Below, piece after piece: positions 16,478 to 25,469 of a stretch of 55,000 nucleotides of DNA. The notes under the pieces were generated by a model, which saw only the letters and a list, made by a program, of their open reading frames with translations, had not been told where the DNA came from and did no database searches. How positions within the stretch are numbered: position 1 is the first letter of the stretch; the number at the start of each line of letters is the position of its first letter. Source of the DNA: Desulfobacter postgatei 2ac9 (lineage in GTDB: Bacteria; Desulfobacterota; Desulfobacteria; Desulfobacterales; Desulfobacteraceae); assembly GCF_000233695.2 (NCBI RefSeq), contig NZ_CM001488.1:864792-919791 (forward strand), in the 5' to 3' direction. Position numbers and translations under genes: made by a program.

Positions 16478-16515
16478 TAAAAAAACACCGGAAAAGCATT
16501 CGGCCTTTCCGATGT
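16478..16515 (-). terminator. Rho-independent terminator after small ORF
   Basis: On the minus strand ACATCGGAAAGG pairs with CTTTTCCGGTGT, followed by a run of T (plus-strand A-run at 16479-16485). It lies about 70 bases past the stop of the 66-residue ORF, between it and crcB. Confidence 0.7.
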
Positions 16516-16582
16516 CCTTTATATATCAGATTTTGCCGGGAAGATACTACATGCCCGGCAAAAAGGGGGGATGACAAAAGGC

Positions 16583-16783
16583 TTATCCGATTTTCAACTG
16601 AATATTGTGGGAAGCCATGGTGCGGGTAACGGCCTGGTTCATCTCGTCTAAGTTCAGATTGTAACGGTATTTTCCGTTAATTTCACTGATCTCTATCCCG
16701 TCTATGGTTTTACGGGTTAGTTTGAGCAATACACTGAGTCCAAATGTTTTTTTTACTTCAAATATTTTTTTGTTGCTCTCCAT
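16583..16783 (-). CDS. Hypothetical 66-residue protein
   Basis: A small ORF with a reasonable AAAGGA site before its ATG and its own downstream terminator, which argue that it is a real gene. The product is charged, lacks membrane segments and cysteines, and begins MESNKKIFEVKKTFGLSVLL. No domain is recognised. It is divergent from the sigma-54 activator gene. Confidence 0.55.
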   Translation of the reverse strand: MESNKKIFEVKKTFGLSVLLKLTRKTIDGIEISEINGKYRYNLNLDEMNQAVTRTMASHNIQLKIG

Positions 16784-17098
16784 TTTAATATTCCTTTTTT
16801 TAATATGTTTTTGAGTTGTGTGCCTAAAATTATATAAAGCATGTTTTATGCCATTGTGTTTTAGAATTATTCAAAAATGGTAAAATTCAAAGATAACCGG
16901 GCTTATGGAGTGGATTTTGTCTCTATTGTTAGAAACCCCTTGATGTTATTATCGGAATAACCGGCCGGAAATTTACATTTTTGTTTCGATTTTTGTCAGG
17001 TTTTTTGAACAGCAGTTGACATGGGATTCTTTTTTCAGGATAAAGGTAGGGCGGCCTAACCCTTAATTTGTGCCGGTAAAAAGGAGGTTTTAATCGTT
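16784..17098. other. Divergent intergenic region between the small ORF and the response regulator
   Basis: About 315 bases, AT-rich in the left part. It holds the promoter candidate listed separately and presumably the promoter of the minus-strand small ORF. No RNA gene is recognised. Confidence 0.4.
17016..17044 (+). promoter_or_regulatory. Sigma-70-type promoter for the sigma-54 activator gene
   Basis: TTGACA (17016-17021), a 17-base spacer, then GATAAA (17039-17044; 4 of 6 to TATAAT). It stands 55 bases ahead of the start codon of the response regulator. Confidence 0.5.
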
Positions 17099-18484
17099 TT
17101 GAATTCCCCAAATCCGGATAACCCCATATTCATAGTGGATGACGATCCAAAGATTCTTGCTGCAGTAGAAACGATTCTGCGAATAGCCGGTTTTGACAAC
17201 ATCACTGCCATCCAGGATTCAAGGGATGTGATCAGGACCATGGAACGTAGAATTCCCGGGCTGGTTCTCCTGGATTTAAATATGCCTCATATCAACGGCG
17301 CCTACCTGTTGAAAAGTATCCGCAAGACCTGGCCAAGAATACCTGTTATTATGCTCACAAGTAATATTGAGGTGGATACGGCTGTTAAGTGTATGAAGAT
17401 CGGGGCCATGGATTATATCCTTAAGCCCGTTGATTCGGATCGCCTGATTAAGTCGGTAAAACAGGCGCTTGATGGCGGACAGGCCCTGGGGCAGCTTTCT
17501 CCTTCCCTGCACCAGGAGTTATTTTCCCAGATAAAAAAACCTGCAGCCTTCAGCGCGATTATTACCCAGGACAGTCAGATGCATGCCATTTTCCATTATG
17601 TGGAAGCTGTGGCGCCGTCTCCCCAGCCGGTGCTGATCTTTGGGGAAACAGGGGTAGGCAAGGAGTTGATTGGCCAGTGCATTCACAACTTAAGCGGCCG
17701 TAAGGGCAAATTGGTAAAGGTCAACGTGGCAGGGTTGGATGATAATATGTTTTCAGATACTTTGTTCGGCCATGTGCCCGGCGCGTTTACCAGCGCGCGG
17801 AACGCCCGGCCCGGCTTGATTCTTCAGGCTTCCGGGGGAACTTTGATGCTTGATGAGATCGGCGATTTGGCATTATCCTCCCAGGTTAAGCTGCTCAGAC
17901 TGCTCCAGGAAGGTGATTATCTGGCGCTGGGGTCGGATATTACCCGGCATTCGGATACCCGGATCATTGCTTCCACCAATCAGGATCTGTGGGCACTCGA
18001 AAAACAGGGTAAATTCAGAAAAGATCTGATTTACCGCCTCTCCACACATCGGCTGACCATACCTCCGTTGCGGGAACGCCTTTTGGATCTTCCCCTGCTT
18101 CTGGATCGCTTTATCTGCCAGGCTGCCGATGAACTGGACAAGCCTGTGCCTGATATCCCGAAACGTCTTATTGAGATCATGGAAACGCATCCGTTCAAGG
18201 GGAATATCAGGGAGTTGAAGTCCATGGTTTACGATGCCATGTCCAGATACCAGGGCGGTGCCATCTCTGCTGATTTGTTTAATATTTCCATCCATACCGA
18301 TCATGGGGTAGGGGCGTCTATGTCGGTAGATCCGGGACTTCCGACTTTGAAGCAGGCTGCCAATGCACTGGTGGAAAAAGCCATGGCCCATACAGGGGGG
18401 AATCAGTCTGCTGCGGCCAAAATTCTGGGCATTTCCCAGCAGGCGCTCAGCAAGCGACTTCAAAAACTTCGTGAAGAGGAATAG
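17099..18484 (+). CDS. NtrC-type sigma-54-dependent response regulator
   Basis: A 461-residue protein with three domains. Residues ~5-125 are a receiver (IFIVDDDP, phospho-acceptor aspartate in LVLLDLNMP, lysine in YILKPVD). Residues ~150-390 are a sigma-54 AAA+ domain (Walker A GETGVGKE, LDEIGDL). Residues ~415-460 are a Fis-type helix-turn-helix (NQSAAAKILGISQQALSKRL). The sigma-54 contact loop reads GAFTSA rather than the standard GAFTGA. The start is TTG behind AGGAGG at a long spacing. No histidine kinase gene is adjacent. The next gene, acs, has a -24/-12 promoter, so this is the likely acs regulator. Confidence 0.92.
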   Translation: MNSPNPDNPIFIVDDDPKILAAVETILRIAGFDNITAIQDSRDVIRTMERRIPGLVLLDLNMPHINGAYLLKSIRKTWPRIPVIMLTSNIEVDTAVKCMKIGAMDYILKPVDSDRLIKSVKQALDGGQALGQLSPSLHQELFSQIKKPAAFSAIITQDSQMHAIFHYVEAVAPSPQPVLIFGETGVGKELIGQCIHNLSGRKGKLVKVNVAGLDDNMFSDTLFGHVPGAFTSARNARPGLILQASGGTLMLDEIGDLALSSQVKLLRLLQEGDYLALGSDITRHSDTRIIASTNQDLWALEKQGKFRKDLIYRLSTHRLTIPPLRERLLDLPLLLDRFICQAADELDKPVPDIPKRLIEIMETHPFKGNIRELKSMVYDAMSRYQGGAISADLFNISIHTDHGVGASMSVDPGLPTLKQAANALVEKAMAHTGGNQSAAAKILGISQQALSKRLQKLREEE

Positions 18485-18495
18485 TTCTGCTCAGC

Positions 18496-18600
18496 TACAA
18501 CTAAATTGTATCTACAATATTTATTGTAATTCGATCTTTCTCCCTGTTTTTAAATGGTTTTTAATGTTTTTACCCGGAAAGTTTAACAATTTTTATTGTA
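18496..18600. promoter_or_regulatory. Array of TACAA/TTGTA motifs, candidate activator binding sites
   Basis: TACAA (18496), TTGTA (18506), TACAA (18513), TTGTA (18524) and a further TTGTA (18596) alternate in orientation and build overlapping palindromes such as ATTGTA-TC-TACAAT (18505-18518). The array lies about 80-185 bases upstream of the -24/-12 promoter, the usual place for an upstream activator sequence. Confidence 0.5.
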
Positions 18601-18678
18601 GCTGGTCTTTGATTGAATGAGATCTGTTTCTTCAAATATTATGTTTGCTATCAATATGTTATGCATATATGTTGTTCC

Positions 18679-18694
18679 CGGTACAAAGTTTGCT
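18679..18694 (+). promoter_or_regulatory. Sigma-54 (-24/-12) promoter of acs
   Basis: GG at 18680-18681 and GC at 18692-18693 are exactly ten bases apart in CGGTACAAAGTTTGCT, close to the TGGCAC-N5-TTGC consensus. It is about 77 bases ahead of the acs start codon and directly downstream of a sigma-54 activator gene. Confidence 0.65.
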
Positions 18695-18769
18695 CTAATT
18701 ATCGATGATAAAATGGTTAAAAATAAATTACAGCTACATTATTATAAATAAGAAAAGGAGTTTCTGAAT

Positions 18770-20734
18770 ATGAGTGAGAACATGTTTCATGCACCGGATA
18801 AATTTCGTGAAAATGCCTGGATTAAATCCATGGACGAATACAAAGCCATGTACAAAAGATCCGTGGAAGATCCTGAAGGGTTCTGGGGTGAAATTGCAGA
18901 AACTTTTTACTGGGAAAAAAAATGGGATAAAGTCCGGGATTTTAACTACAGCATGTCCAAGGGGCCGGTGTTCATTGAATGGTTTAAAAATGCCAAGACC
19001 AATATTACATATAATTGTCTGGATCGTCACCTGGAGACCCGGGGTGACCAGGCTGCTTTCATCTGGGAGGGAAACAGTCCGGATGAGGATATGGTGATCA
19101 CCTACCGTGAGCTCCATGAAAAAGTGTGCCGCTTTGCCAATGCCCTGAAAAAAAGCGGGATAGGCAAGGGCGATCGTGTGGCCATATACCTGCCGATGAT
19201 CCCTGAACTGGCCATAACCATGATGGCCTGTGCCAGGATAGGGGCCATCCACTCCATTGTATTCGGAGGCTTTTCCTCCGAGGCCCTGGCCAACAGAATT
19301 TTGGATTCCCTTTGTAAGGTTCTGGTGACATCGGACGGTGTCATGCGCGGGGCCAAGGCCGTTCCCCTGAAGGGTAATGCGGATCAGGCCCTCAAGATGT
19401 GTGAAGGCCATGGGCATACCGTTGACACCTGTTTTGTTGTCAAACGGACCGGTTCTCAAGTGAATATGGTGGCGAACCGGGATGTCTGGTGGCATGAGGC
19501 CGCCCAGGCCCAGAGTGCTGAATGCCCCGTGGAATGGATGGATGCCGAGGATCCGCTGTTCATCCTTTATACATCAGGCTCCACAGGTACGCCCAAGGGG
19601 GTTCAGCACAATGTCGGCGGATATATGGTGTATACCGGAACCACCTTTAAATACATATTTGACTACCACGATGGCGACGTTTACTGGTGCACGGCGGATA
19701 TCGGCTGGGTTACGGGGCATTCCTATATTGTTTACGGCCCGCTTTCCCAGGGCGCTACATCCATTATATTTGAAGGCGTACCCACCTATCCGGATCCCGG
19801 CAGATTCTGGGCCACTGTTGACAAATGGAAGGTCAACCAGTTTTACACCGCTCCCACCGCCATTCGGGCGCTCATGGCCCAGGGAGATGAATGGGTGACA
19901 AAATATGACCTGTCTTCTCTGCGGCTTTTGGGATCAGTGGGCGAACCCATTAACCCCGAGGCGTGGCTGTGGTATCATAAATATGTGGGAAAGGAGCAGT
20001 GCCCCATTGTAGATACCTGGTGGCAGACAGAGACCGGCGGCATCATGATTTCTGCTTTGCCCTATGCCATTGGCCAGAAACCCGGATCCGCAACCCTGCC
20101 GTTTTTCTCTGTGCAGCCTGTGGTCCTCAGTGAAGAAGGTAAAGAGCAGGAAGGGGCCTGCCACGGAATCCTTGCGATCAAGGAACCCTGGCCCGGTCAG
20201 ATGCGTACGGTTTATAACAGCCATGACCGGTTTGAAATGACCTATTTCCAGATGTTTGACGGATACTATTTTGCCGGCGACGGCTGCCGCAGGGATGAGG
20301 ACGGTTATTTTTGGATCACGGGCCGTGTGGATGACGTTATCAACGTGTCCGGACACCGTATGAGTACCTCAGAAGTGGAATCTGCCCTGGGCAGTCACGT
20401 TGATGTGGCCGAGGCTGCAGTCATCGGATATCCCCATGACATCAAAGGGCAGGGAATTTATGCGTTTGTTACCCTGAATATCGGCGTCTCCCCGTCCGAT
20501 GAACTGATGGCTGAACTGAAAAAACATGTGAGAAGTGAAATTGGGCCCATTGCCACACCGGATATCATCAATTTTGCCTCGGATCTGCCCAAGACCCGAT
20601 CCGGCAAAATCATGAGGCGCATCTTAAGAAAGATTGCAACGGATGAGCATGATCAGCTTGGCGATATATCGACCCTGTCAGATCCCGGCGTTGTGGGAAC
20701 CCTGATTAACAGCCATAAGGAATTAATGAAATAG
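18770..20734 (+). CDS. acs: Acetyl-CoA synthetase (AMP-forming)
   Basis: A 654-residue acyl-adenylate-forming enzyme that activates acetate with ATP and CoA. The family P-loop [12 protein letters not shown] (~residues 265-276), the WWQTETGG block, the [13 protein letters not shown] hinge and the C-terminal [13 protein letters not shown], whose lysine is the acetylation-regulated site in Acs, are all present. Length matches Acs. ATG follows AAAAGGAG. It probably starts acetate oxidation or scavenging, and its promoter looks sigma-54-dependent. Confidence 0.96.
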   Translation: MSENMFHAPDKFRENAWIKSMDEYKAMYKRSVEDPEGFWGEIAETFYWEKKWDKVRDFNYSMSKGPVFIEWFKNAKTNITYNCLDRHLETRGDQAAFIWEGNSPDEDMVITYRELHEKVCRFANALKKSGIGKGDRVAIYLPMIPELAITMMACARIGAIHSIVFGGFSSEALANRILDSLCKVLVTSDGVMRGAKAVPLKGNADQALKMCEGHGHTVDTCFVVKRTGSQVNMVANRDVWWHEAAQAQSAECPVEWMDAEDPLFILYTSGSTGTPKGVQHNVGGYMVYTGTTFKYIFDYHDGDVYWCTADIGWVTGHSYIVYGPLSQGATSIIFEGVPTYPDPGRFWATVDKWKVNQFYTAPTAIRALMAQGDEWVTKYDLSSLRLLGSVGEPINPEAWLWYHKYVGKEQCPIVDTWWQTETGGIMISALPYAIGQKPGSATLPFFSVQPVVLSEEGKEQEGACHGILAIKEPWPGQMRTVYNSHDRFEMTYFQMFDGYYFAGDGCRRDEDGYFWITGRVDDVINVSGHRMSTSEVESALGSHVDVAEAAVIGYPHDIKGQGIYAFVTLNIGVSPSDELMAELKKHVRSEIGPIATPDIINFASDLPKTRSGKIMRRILRKIATDEHDQLGDISTLSDPGVVGTLINSHKELMK

Positions 20735-20787
20735 TAATAACGGCCATGGGCTGACGGACACAACAAACAATGAAAGATGTTAGTTTT

Positions 20788-20855
20788 GAGTAGTGAGTAT
20801 TGAGTAGTGAGGAAAACAGCTTATTTTAATCTCACTACTCACTACTCACTACTAC
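20788..20855. repeat. Inverted repeat of GAGTAGTGAG units
   Basis: Two tandem GAGTAGTGAG-type units (20788-20811) face CTCACTACT units (20831-20855), forming a long hairpin between acs and the sulfurylase gene. Similar simple palindromic repeats occur in many genomes. It could act as a terminator-like or mRNA-processing structure. Confidence 0.65.
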
Positions 20856-20873
20856 TATTTAAAGGATAGTTAG

Positions 20874-22568
20874 ATGGCCCAAGACACATCCCTTGTCAAT
20901 CTTCTGGTGGATCAGGAACGTCATATCGCACTTAAACAATTATTATCCTCTTTACCGGATATCACATTGAATCTGCGCCAGATCTGTGATTTTGAACTGT
21001 TGACCACAGGCGTGTTCACTCCGCTGAAAGGATTTATGACCCAGGAGGCCTACGAAAGTGTCCTGGACCGCATGCGTCTGCCTTCCGGCGAAATCTGGCC
21101 TGTGCCCATCTGTCTTGATGTTTCCAGGGATCGTGCAGACAGGTTTGAGGCGGGACAGTCGGCTGTTCTTCGAGACCCTGAAGGATTTCCCTTAGGTATC
21201 ATGGCCATTGAGGATATCTGGCAGGCGGATCGGGAAAAAGAGGCCATGGCGGTTTACGGCACCACAGATATGACCCATGATGAGGTGGCCCGGCTTCAGG
21301 AGGCACGCGACCGATACTATGTTGGCGGCAGCATTGAAGCGTTGAATCTGCCGATTCATTCGGATTTTAAGCAGATCCGCAACACGCCTTCAGAGGTGCG
21401 GCAACAGTTTTGCAAGCTGGGATGGAAGCGAATTGTGGGGTTCCAGACCCGCCAGCCCATCCATCGTCCCCAGTTCGAACTGACCATCCAGGCCATGAAA
21501 AAGGCAAAGGCAAACCTGTTGATGCTCCCCATCGCGGGCATCCCCAGACCCGGAGATTTTGACCATTATACCCGGATGCGCTGTTATCAGAAGGTGGCCG
21601 CTTATTATCCTCCGGACACCTATATGCTTAATCTGTTGCCTTTATCCACAAGGCTGGCAGGTCCAAGAGATGCCGTGCTTCACATGATCATCGGAAAAAA
21701 TTTCGGGTGTACTCACTTTGTCATCGGCCATAACCACGCAACCCCGGGAAGTGACAGTTGCGGCAATCCGTTCTACGATACTCCCCAGGTCAGGGCGTTG
21801 GCTGAGCAGGCCGGGGAAGAGATCGGTATTGAACCGGTATTTTTTGAAGAGATGGTATATCTGCCCTTTGAGGATGAGTTTAAGCTGGCCAGTGAGGTGA
21901 CGGACGGCCAGGAAACGCTCTCTTTTACCAATGACCATATCCGTGACCGGGTCAGAAAGGGCAAACATATACCGGAATGGGCCAGCTTTCCCGATGTGAT
22001 CAAAGAGTTGCGCCGCTCCTATCCGTCCCCTGCCACCCAGGGATTTACAGTGTTTCTTACAGGATTTTCCGGGGCCGGAAAATCCACCATTGCCAAAGTC
22101 CTCTATTCAAAATTTATGGAAATCGGCACCCGGCCCGTAACCCTTTTAGACGGCGACATTGTCCGGCGCAATCTGTCTTCAGAACTTAGTTTTTCCAAGG
22201 AGCACCGTGATATTAATGTCCGGCGCATCGGGTTTGTGGCTTCCGAGATCACCAAGAACAGAGGTATCGCCATTTGCGCTCCCATTGCTCCTTACGAGCG
22301 TACACGGTCAAAAATACGTACATCTATCGAAGCCCATGGCGGATTCTTTGAAATCCATGTGGCCACCCCCATCAGCGTGTGCGAAAAAAGGGACCGCAAA
22401 GGTATGTATGCAAAAGCCAAGGCAGGACTGCTCAAAGGCTTCACCGGCGTGGATGACCCATATGAGGAACCGTCAAACCCGGAGTTGTCCATTGACACCT
22501 CCAACCTGACCCCGGATGAAGCGGTTCAGCAGATTTTACTGTTGATCAGTGAAAAAGGGTTTGTGTAA
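20874..22568 (+). CDS. Sulfate adenylyltransferase-like/APS kinase fusion (Sat-CysC), altered sulfurylase site
   Basis: A 564-residue two-domain protein. Residues 1-~375 resemble ATP sulfurylase and ~385-560 are an APS kinase with an intact P-loop (GFSGAGKST, 397-405) and LDGDIVRR. The sulfurylase catalytic motif, normally QTRNPxHRAH, reads QTRQPIHRPQ (191-200), losing the second histidine, and the usual GRDHAG reads GHNHAT (285-290). Canonical residues that hold ATP and sulfate are therefore changed. The dissimilatory Sat of sulfate reducers is normally a lone domain, so this is probably not the main sulfate-respiration enzyme. It may make PAPS, or act on another substrate. ATG has AAAGGA upstream. 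Confidence 0.85.
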   Translation: MAQDTSLVNLLVDQERHIALKQLLSSLPDITLNLRQICDFELLTTGVFTPLKGFMTQEAYESVLDRMRLPSGEIWPVPICLDVSRDRADRFEAGQSAVLRDPEGFPLGIMAIEDIWQADREKEAMAVYGTTDMTHDEVARLQEARDRYYVGGSIEALNLPIHSDFKQIRNTPSEVRQQFCKLGWKRIVGFQTRQPIHRPQFELTIQAMKKAKANLLMLPIAGIPRPGDFDHYTRMRCYQKVAAYYPPDTYMLNLLPLSTRLAGPRDAVLHMIIGKNFGCTHFVIGHNHATPGSDSCGNPFYDTPQVRALAEQAGEEIGIEPVFFEEMVYLPFEDEFKLASEVTDGQETLSFTNDHIRDRVRKGKHIPEWASFPDVIKELRRSYPSPATQGFTVFLTGFSGAGKSTIAKVLYSKFMEIGTRPVTLLDGDIVRRNLSSELSFSKEHRDINVRRIGFVASEITKNRGIAICAPIAPYERTRSKIRTSIEAHGGFFEIHVATPISVCEKRDRKGMYAKAKAGLLKGFTGVDDPYEEPSNPELSIDTSNLTPDEAVQQILLLISEKGFV

Positions 22569-22737
22569 CGGTTAACCGAGTTGCACCAATCTATCAAAAT
22601 TTTACTAAAAAACACAAAAAACAACATTTTTTAGTGTATGCAAAAACATAATCGGATATTACTGTGAAAGACTGGAAAGTATTAGACAGAGCAATACCAA
22701 ATAACGGCAGAAGCCGTTGAGTGACTTTTTAGTATAT

Positions 22738-23850
22738 ATGAGATGTTTTGTCCCCTGTAGGTCATGCATCCTGCTACCGCTTCTCATGCTTGTGTTCCTT
22801 CTGGGGTGTTCACCCGAGGAGAAGCAAACCTTTTCAGAAGATGTGTGGGAAAAAGAAGTATCCCGGACCCAGGAAAAAGATTTTTATGCCCTGCACAAAA
22901 AAGATGACCGATATTTTGCCCCCTGGATGAAAATGCCGGATAAAAGCTTTCTGGATGTCCTGGGCTGGAAGTTTTTTTCAAAAACCCATTATACAAAAGA
23001 GGAAAGGGAATTTCTGCCCAAAATTTTGCCCCAAACCCTGCAGCGTGTTCAAAAAACCCGGGGGGATTTCATTCTATGGATCGGGCACAATACCTTTCTT
23101 GTCCGGATAGGAGAACAATACTGGCTCACAGATCCCATATTTTCAAAACGCGCCCTTATTCCCGGACGCAAGACACCACCTGCCCTGACCCTTGAAGAGA
23201 TTAACACCCTGGTCAAAGCCCCCAATATTCTCATCTCCCACAACCATTACGACCACCTGGATCGTGGATCTATAAAAGGCCTGCCAAAGGCTTCCCGGGT
23301 CTTTGTGCCCAAAGACCTGGCGGTTATGGTGAAAAAGATGAATAAACCCCATACCCTGGAGATGGACTGGTGGGAGGAAAAAACCTTAAGCCCCGGTATA
23401 AAGCTGGTCTGTCTTCCCACCCAGCACTGGTCCATGCGCATCAATCAGGGCCGAAACAAAAGCCTGTGGGTGGCCTGGCTGCTGATAACGCCGTCCGCAA
23501 CTTTTTATTTTGGCGGGGATACCGGCTATTTTAAAGGGTTCAAAGAGACCGGGAAGAAATATCCGGGCATCGACTATGCCTTCATCGCCACCACAGCCTA
23601 CCATCCCAGATGGTTCATGCACTACCAGCACATGAACATCCCGGAAGCTGTCAAAGGATTTAAGGAATTGGGGGCAAAATATTTTATTCCCACCCAGTGG
23701 GGCACCTTTCACCTGGGCAGCGAACCTGCAGGCTTTCCCGGCCTTGAACTTAAACGCTTTATCCAGACCGAGAACCTGGATCCATCCCTTTTTAAAATTA
23801 TGGATATCGGTGAAATTTTAAAGATCACTCCCTCCAACGGGAGGTTTTAA
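22738..23850 (+). CDS. Metallo-beta-lactamase-fold lipoprotein (NAPE-PLD/UlaG-like)
   Basis: About 370 residues. The N-terminus is a lipoprotein signal ending in LLGC, so the mature protein is lipid-anchored in the cell envelope. The rest is an MBL-fold hydrolase: WIGHNTFLVRIG, LTDPIFS, then the metal motif SHNHYDHLD (HxHxDH), and a later GGDTGYF. This pattern is closest to the NAPE-PLD/RomA group, which hydrolyses phospholipid-type phosphodiesters, but the substrate is unknown. The start is placed at ATG 22738 rather than the in-frame TTG at 22717; neither has a strong ribosome binding site. Confidence 0.82.
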   Translation: MRCFVPCRSCILLPLLMLVFLLGCSPEEKQTFSEDVWEKEVSRTQEKDFYALHKKDDRYFAPWMKMPDKSFLDVLGWKFFSKTHYTKEEREFLPKILPQTLQRVQKTRGDFILWIGHNTFLVRIGEQYWLTDPIFSKRALIPGRKTPPALTLEEINTLVKAPNILISHNHYDHLDRGSIKGLPKASRVFVPKDLAVMVKKMNKPHTLEMDWWEEKTLSPGIKLVCLPTQHWSMRINQGRNKSLWVAWLLITPSATFYFGGDTGYFKGFKETGKKYPGIDYAFIATTAYHPRWFMHYQHMNIPEAVKGFKELGAKYFIPTQWGTFHLGSEPAGFPGLELKRFIQTENLDPSLFKIMDIGEILKITPSNGRF

Positions 23851-23921
23851 GGGCCAAAAGGCGAGCGGAAAACCGGCTTTAATTTCTTACAATAATCAAC
23901 ATACGACTTCAGGAGGACGAT

Positions 23922-24926
23922 ATGAAGGACGATAAAAGGGTGAGCGTAAGCCGCCGTGGGTTTTTAAAAGGGGTGGCTGTTGGTGGCGCATCCATGCTTC
24001 TGCCCGGTACGGTCAGGGCATCCCGGCAAGGTAATGCGTTGGCCTCCCTGCATGACCTGTCAAAGTGCATCGGTTGCGGAGAATGCGTTTCAGCCTGCTC
24101 CGAACAGAACGGGGGTAAATATCCTGACCCCCAAAAACCCTTTCCAAAGATGTACCCCGGCACGGTCAAGGTGGCGGACTGGTCAGACCGCCGGGATGTT
24201 CAGGAAAGACTTACGCCTTACAACTGGTTGACAATCCAAACCGTAGAGGTCGATTGGCAGGGGCAGTCCTATGAAATCAATATTCCCCGGCGCTGTATGC
24301 ACTGCCAAAATCCGCCCTGTGCCAATTTATGTCCCTGGGGGGCCTGTGCCCGGGAGGACAATGGGGTGGTGCGCATTAATACCGATATCTGCCTGGGCGG
24401 TTCCAAGTGCAAGTCGGTTTGTCCCTGGGATATTCCCCAACGCCAGACAGGTGTTGGTCTTTACCTTAAGCTTCTGCCCGCTTTTGCCGGAAATGGTGTT
24501 ATGTATAAATGTGACCGTTGCTTTGAACTTCTGGCTGACGGCGGTGTGCCGGCCTGTGTCAGTGAGTGTCCGGAAGAGGTTCAGTTCATCGGCCCCAGGC
24601 AGGATATCCTGGTCCGGGCCCATGCGCTGGCTAAAACTTTTGCCGGTGAGGCTGATGAGAATGATTTCATCTATGGTGAACATGAAAACGGCGGCACCAA
24701 TACCATCTATGTCTCTCCCGTCCCCATTCCTTTGCTGGCCAAGGCCTTGGAAACAGGTCCGGGCAGTCCGCATATGGATCCGGTGAAGGATATGATGGCC
24801 CAGGACGAGTTCCTGGGGCTTGCCGCTTTGGCGGCTCCGCTGGCCGGAGTGGCTGCAGGACTGTTGACTGCCGGGGCAAAAATTATCAAGTCGGGACAAA
24901 AAGACGAGGAGGCAACCCATGAATAA
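23922..24926 (+). CDS. Tat-exported 4Fe-4S ferredoxin-type electron transfer subunit
   Basis: A 334-residue protein with a twin-arginine signal (SRRGFLKG) and four cysteine-rich clusters in the arrangement of HybA/FdnH/PsrB-type subunits: CIGCGECVSAC, CMHCQNPPCANLC, CLGGSKCKSVC, and CDRCFELLADGG with a later CVSEC. These bind four [4Fe-4S] clusters outside the membrane. The C-terminal region is hydrophobic and may anchor it. The stop overlaps the start of the cytochrome b-like gene by eight bases. No catalytic subunit is adjacent, so the donor or acceptor is open; the [NiFeSe] hydrogenase elsewhere is one possibility. Confidence 0.88.
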   Translation: MKDDKRVSVSRRGFLKGVAVGGASMLLPGTVRASRQGNALASLHDLSKCIGCGECVSACSEQNGGKYPDPQKPFPKMYPGTVKVADWSDRRDVQERLTPYNWLTIQTVEVDWQGQSYEINIPRRCMHCQNPPCANLCPWGACAREDNGVVRINTDICLGGSKCKSVCPWDIPQRQTGVGLYLKLLPAFAGNGVMYKCDRCFELLADGGVPACVSECPEEVQFIGPRQDILVRAHALAKTFAGEADENDFIYGEHENGGTNTIYVSPVPIPLLAKALETGPGSPHMDPVKDMMAQDEFLGLAALAAPLAGVAAGLLTAGAKIIKSGQKDEEATHE

Positions 24927-25386
24927 CCTGTTTCCCAGGTGGCTGAACCGGATCCTGCTGGCCGTCATAACGCTTTTGGCCTTGACCGGGATGGCACAGA
25001 TGCCTATTTTCAAACGGTATTACATTGCGGACATCCCAGGGCTTGGTTGGCTGGCAGCCTTTTATACCACCCACAAAATACACTATATTGCCGCAGCTGT
25101 TTTCCTGGCCCTGATTTTCTGGATGGCTACGGTTTACCTGTTAAACCACCGCAAAACGTGGCGGCTCACAGCTATGGGCTGGGTGCGTTTGGTTATTCTG
25201 GCGCTGATCGTGGTGACCGGAATGCTGCGAACGGTAAAGAATCTGCCCGACCACGGCTTCAGTCCCATGACGGTGATGCTTGTTGACTGGACACATCTGG
25301 CCGCTGCCATGCTCCTGGGCGTAACCGCCATTCTTGCCCGGGTGGGACCATGGCACCGTAACGGGGTTTATGCAACACGCCACTGA
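24919..25386 (+). CDS. Cytochrome b-like membrane subunit
   Basis: A 155-residue membrane protein with four predicted helices. Histidines within or next to helices (TTHKIHYIAAAVF, NLPDHGFSP, DWTHLAAAML) could ligate heme b, as in small formate dehydrogenase/hydrogenase-type cytochrome b subunits. It overlaps the FeS subunit gene by eight bases, so the two should form a membrane module passing electrons between periplasm and quinone pool. Heme ligands are inferred from position only. Confidence 0.7.
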   Translation: MNNLFPRWLNRILLAVITLLALTGMAQMPIFKRYYIADIPGLGWLAAFYTTHKIHYIAAAVFLALIFWMATVYLLNHRKTWRLTAMGWVRLVILALIVVTGMLRTVKNLPDHGFSPMTVMLVDWTHLAAAMLLGVTAILARVGPWHRNGVYATRH

Positions 25387-25469
25387 TCGTCATTGGTTCT
25401 GCAGTGTGAAAAAATTAGCGTTTGTATTGTCTTAATTGCGGGTCAGGAGAGGTGCGCTGTTTTTAAAAA

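Noticed and set aside
16411-16480. Possible fluoride riboswitch ahead of crcB
   Set aside because: I could not find the conserved pseudoknot bases of the crcB motif on the minus strand here.
18770-25386. A single dissimilatory sulfate-reduction operon
   Set aside because: Only the Sat-CysC fusion relates to sulfate, with altered catalytic residues. No apr, dsr or qmo genes are present, and hairpins separate the genes.
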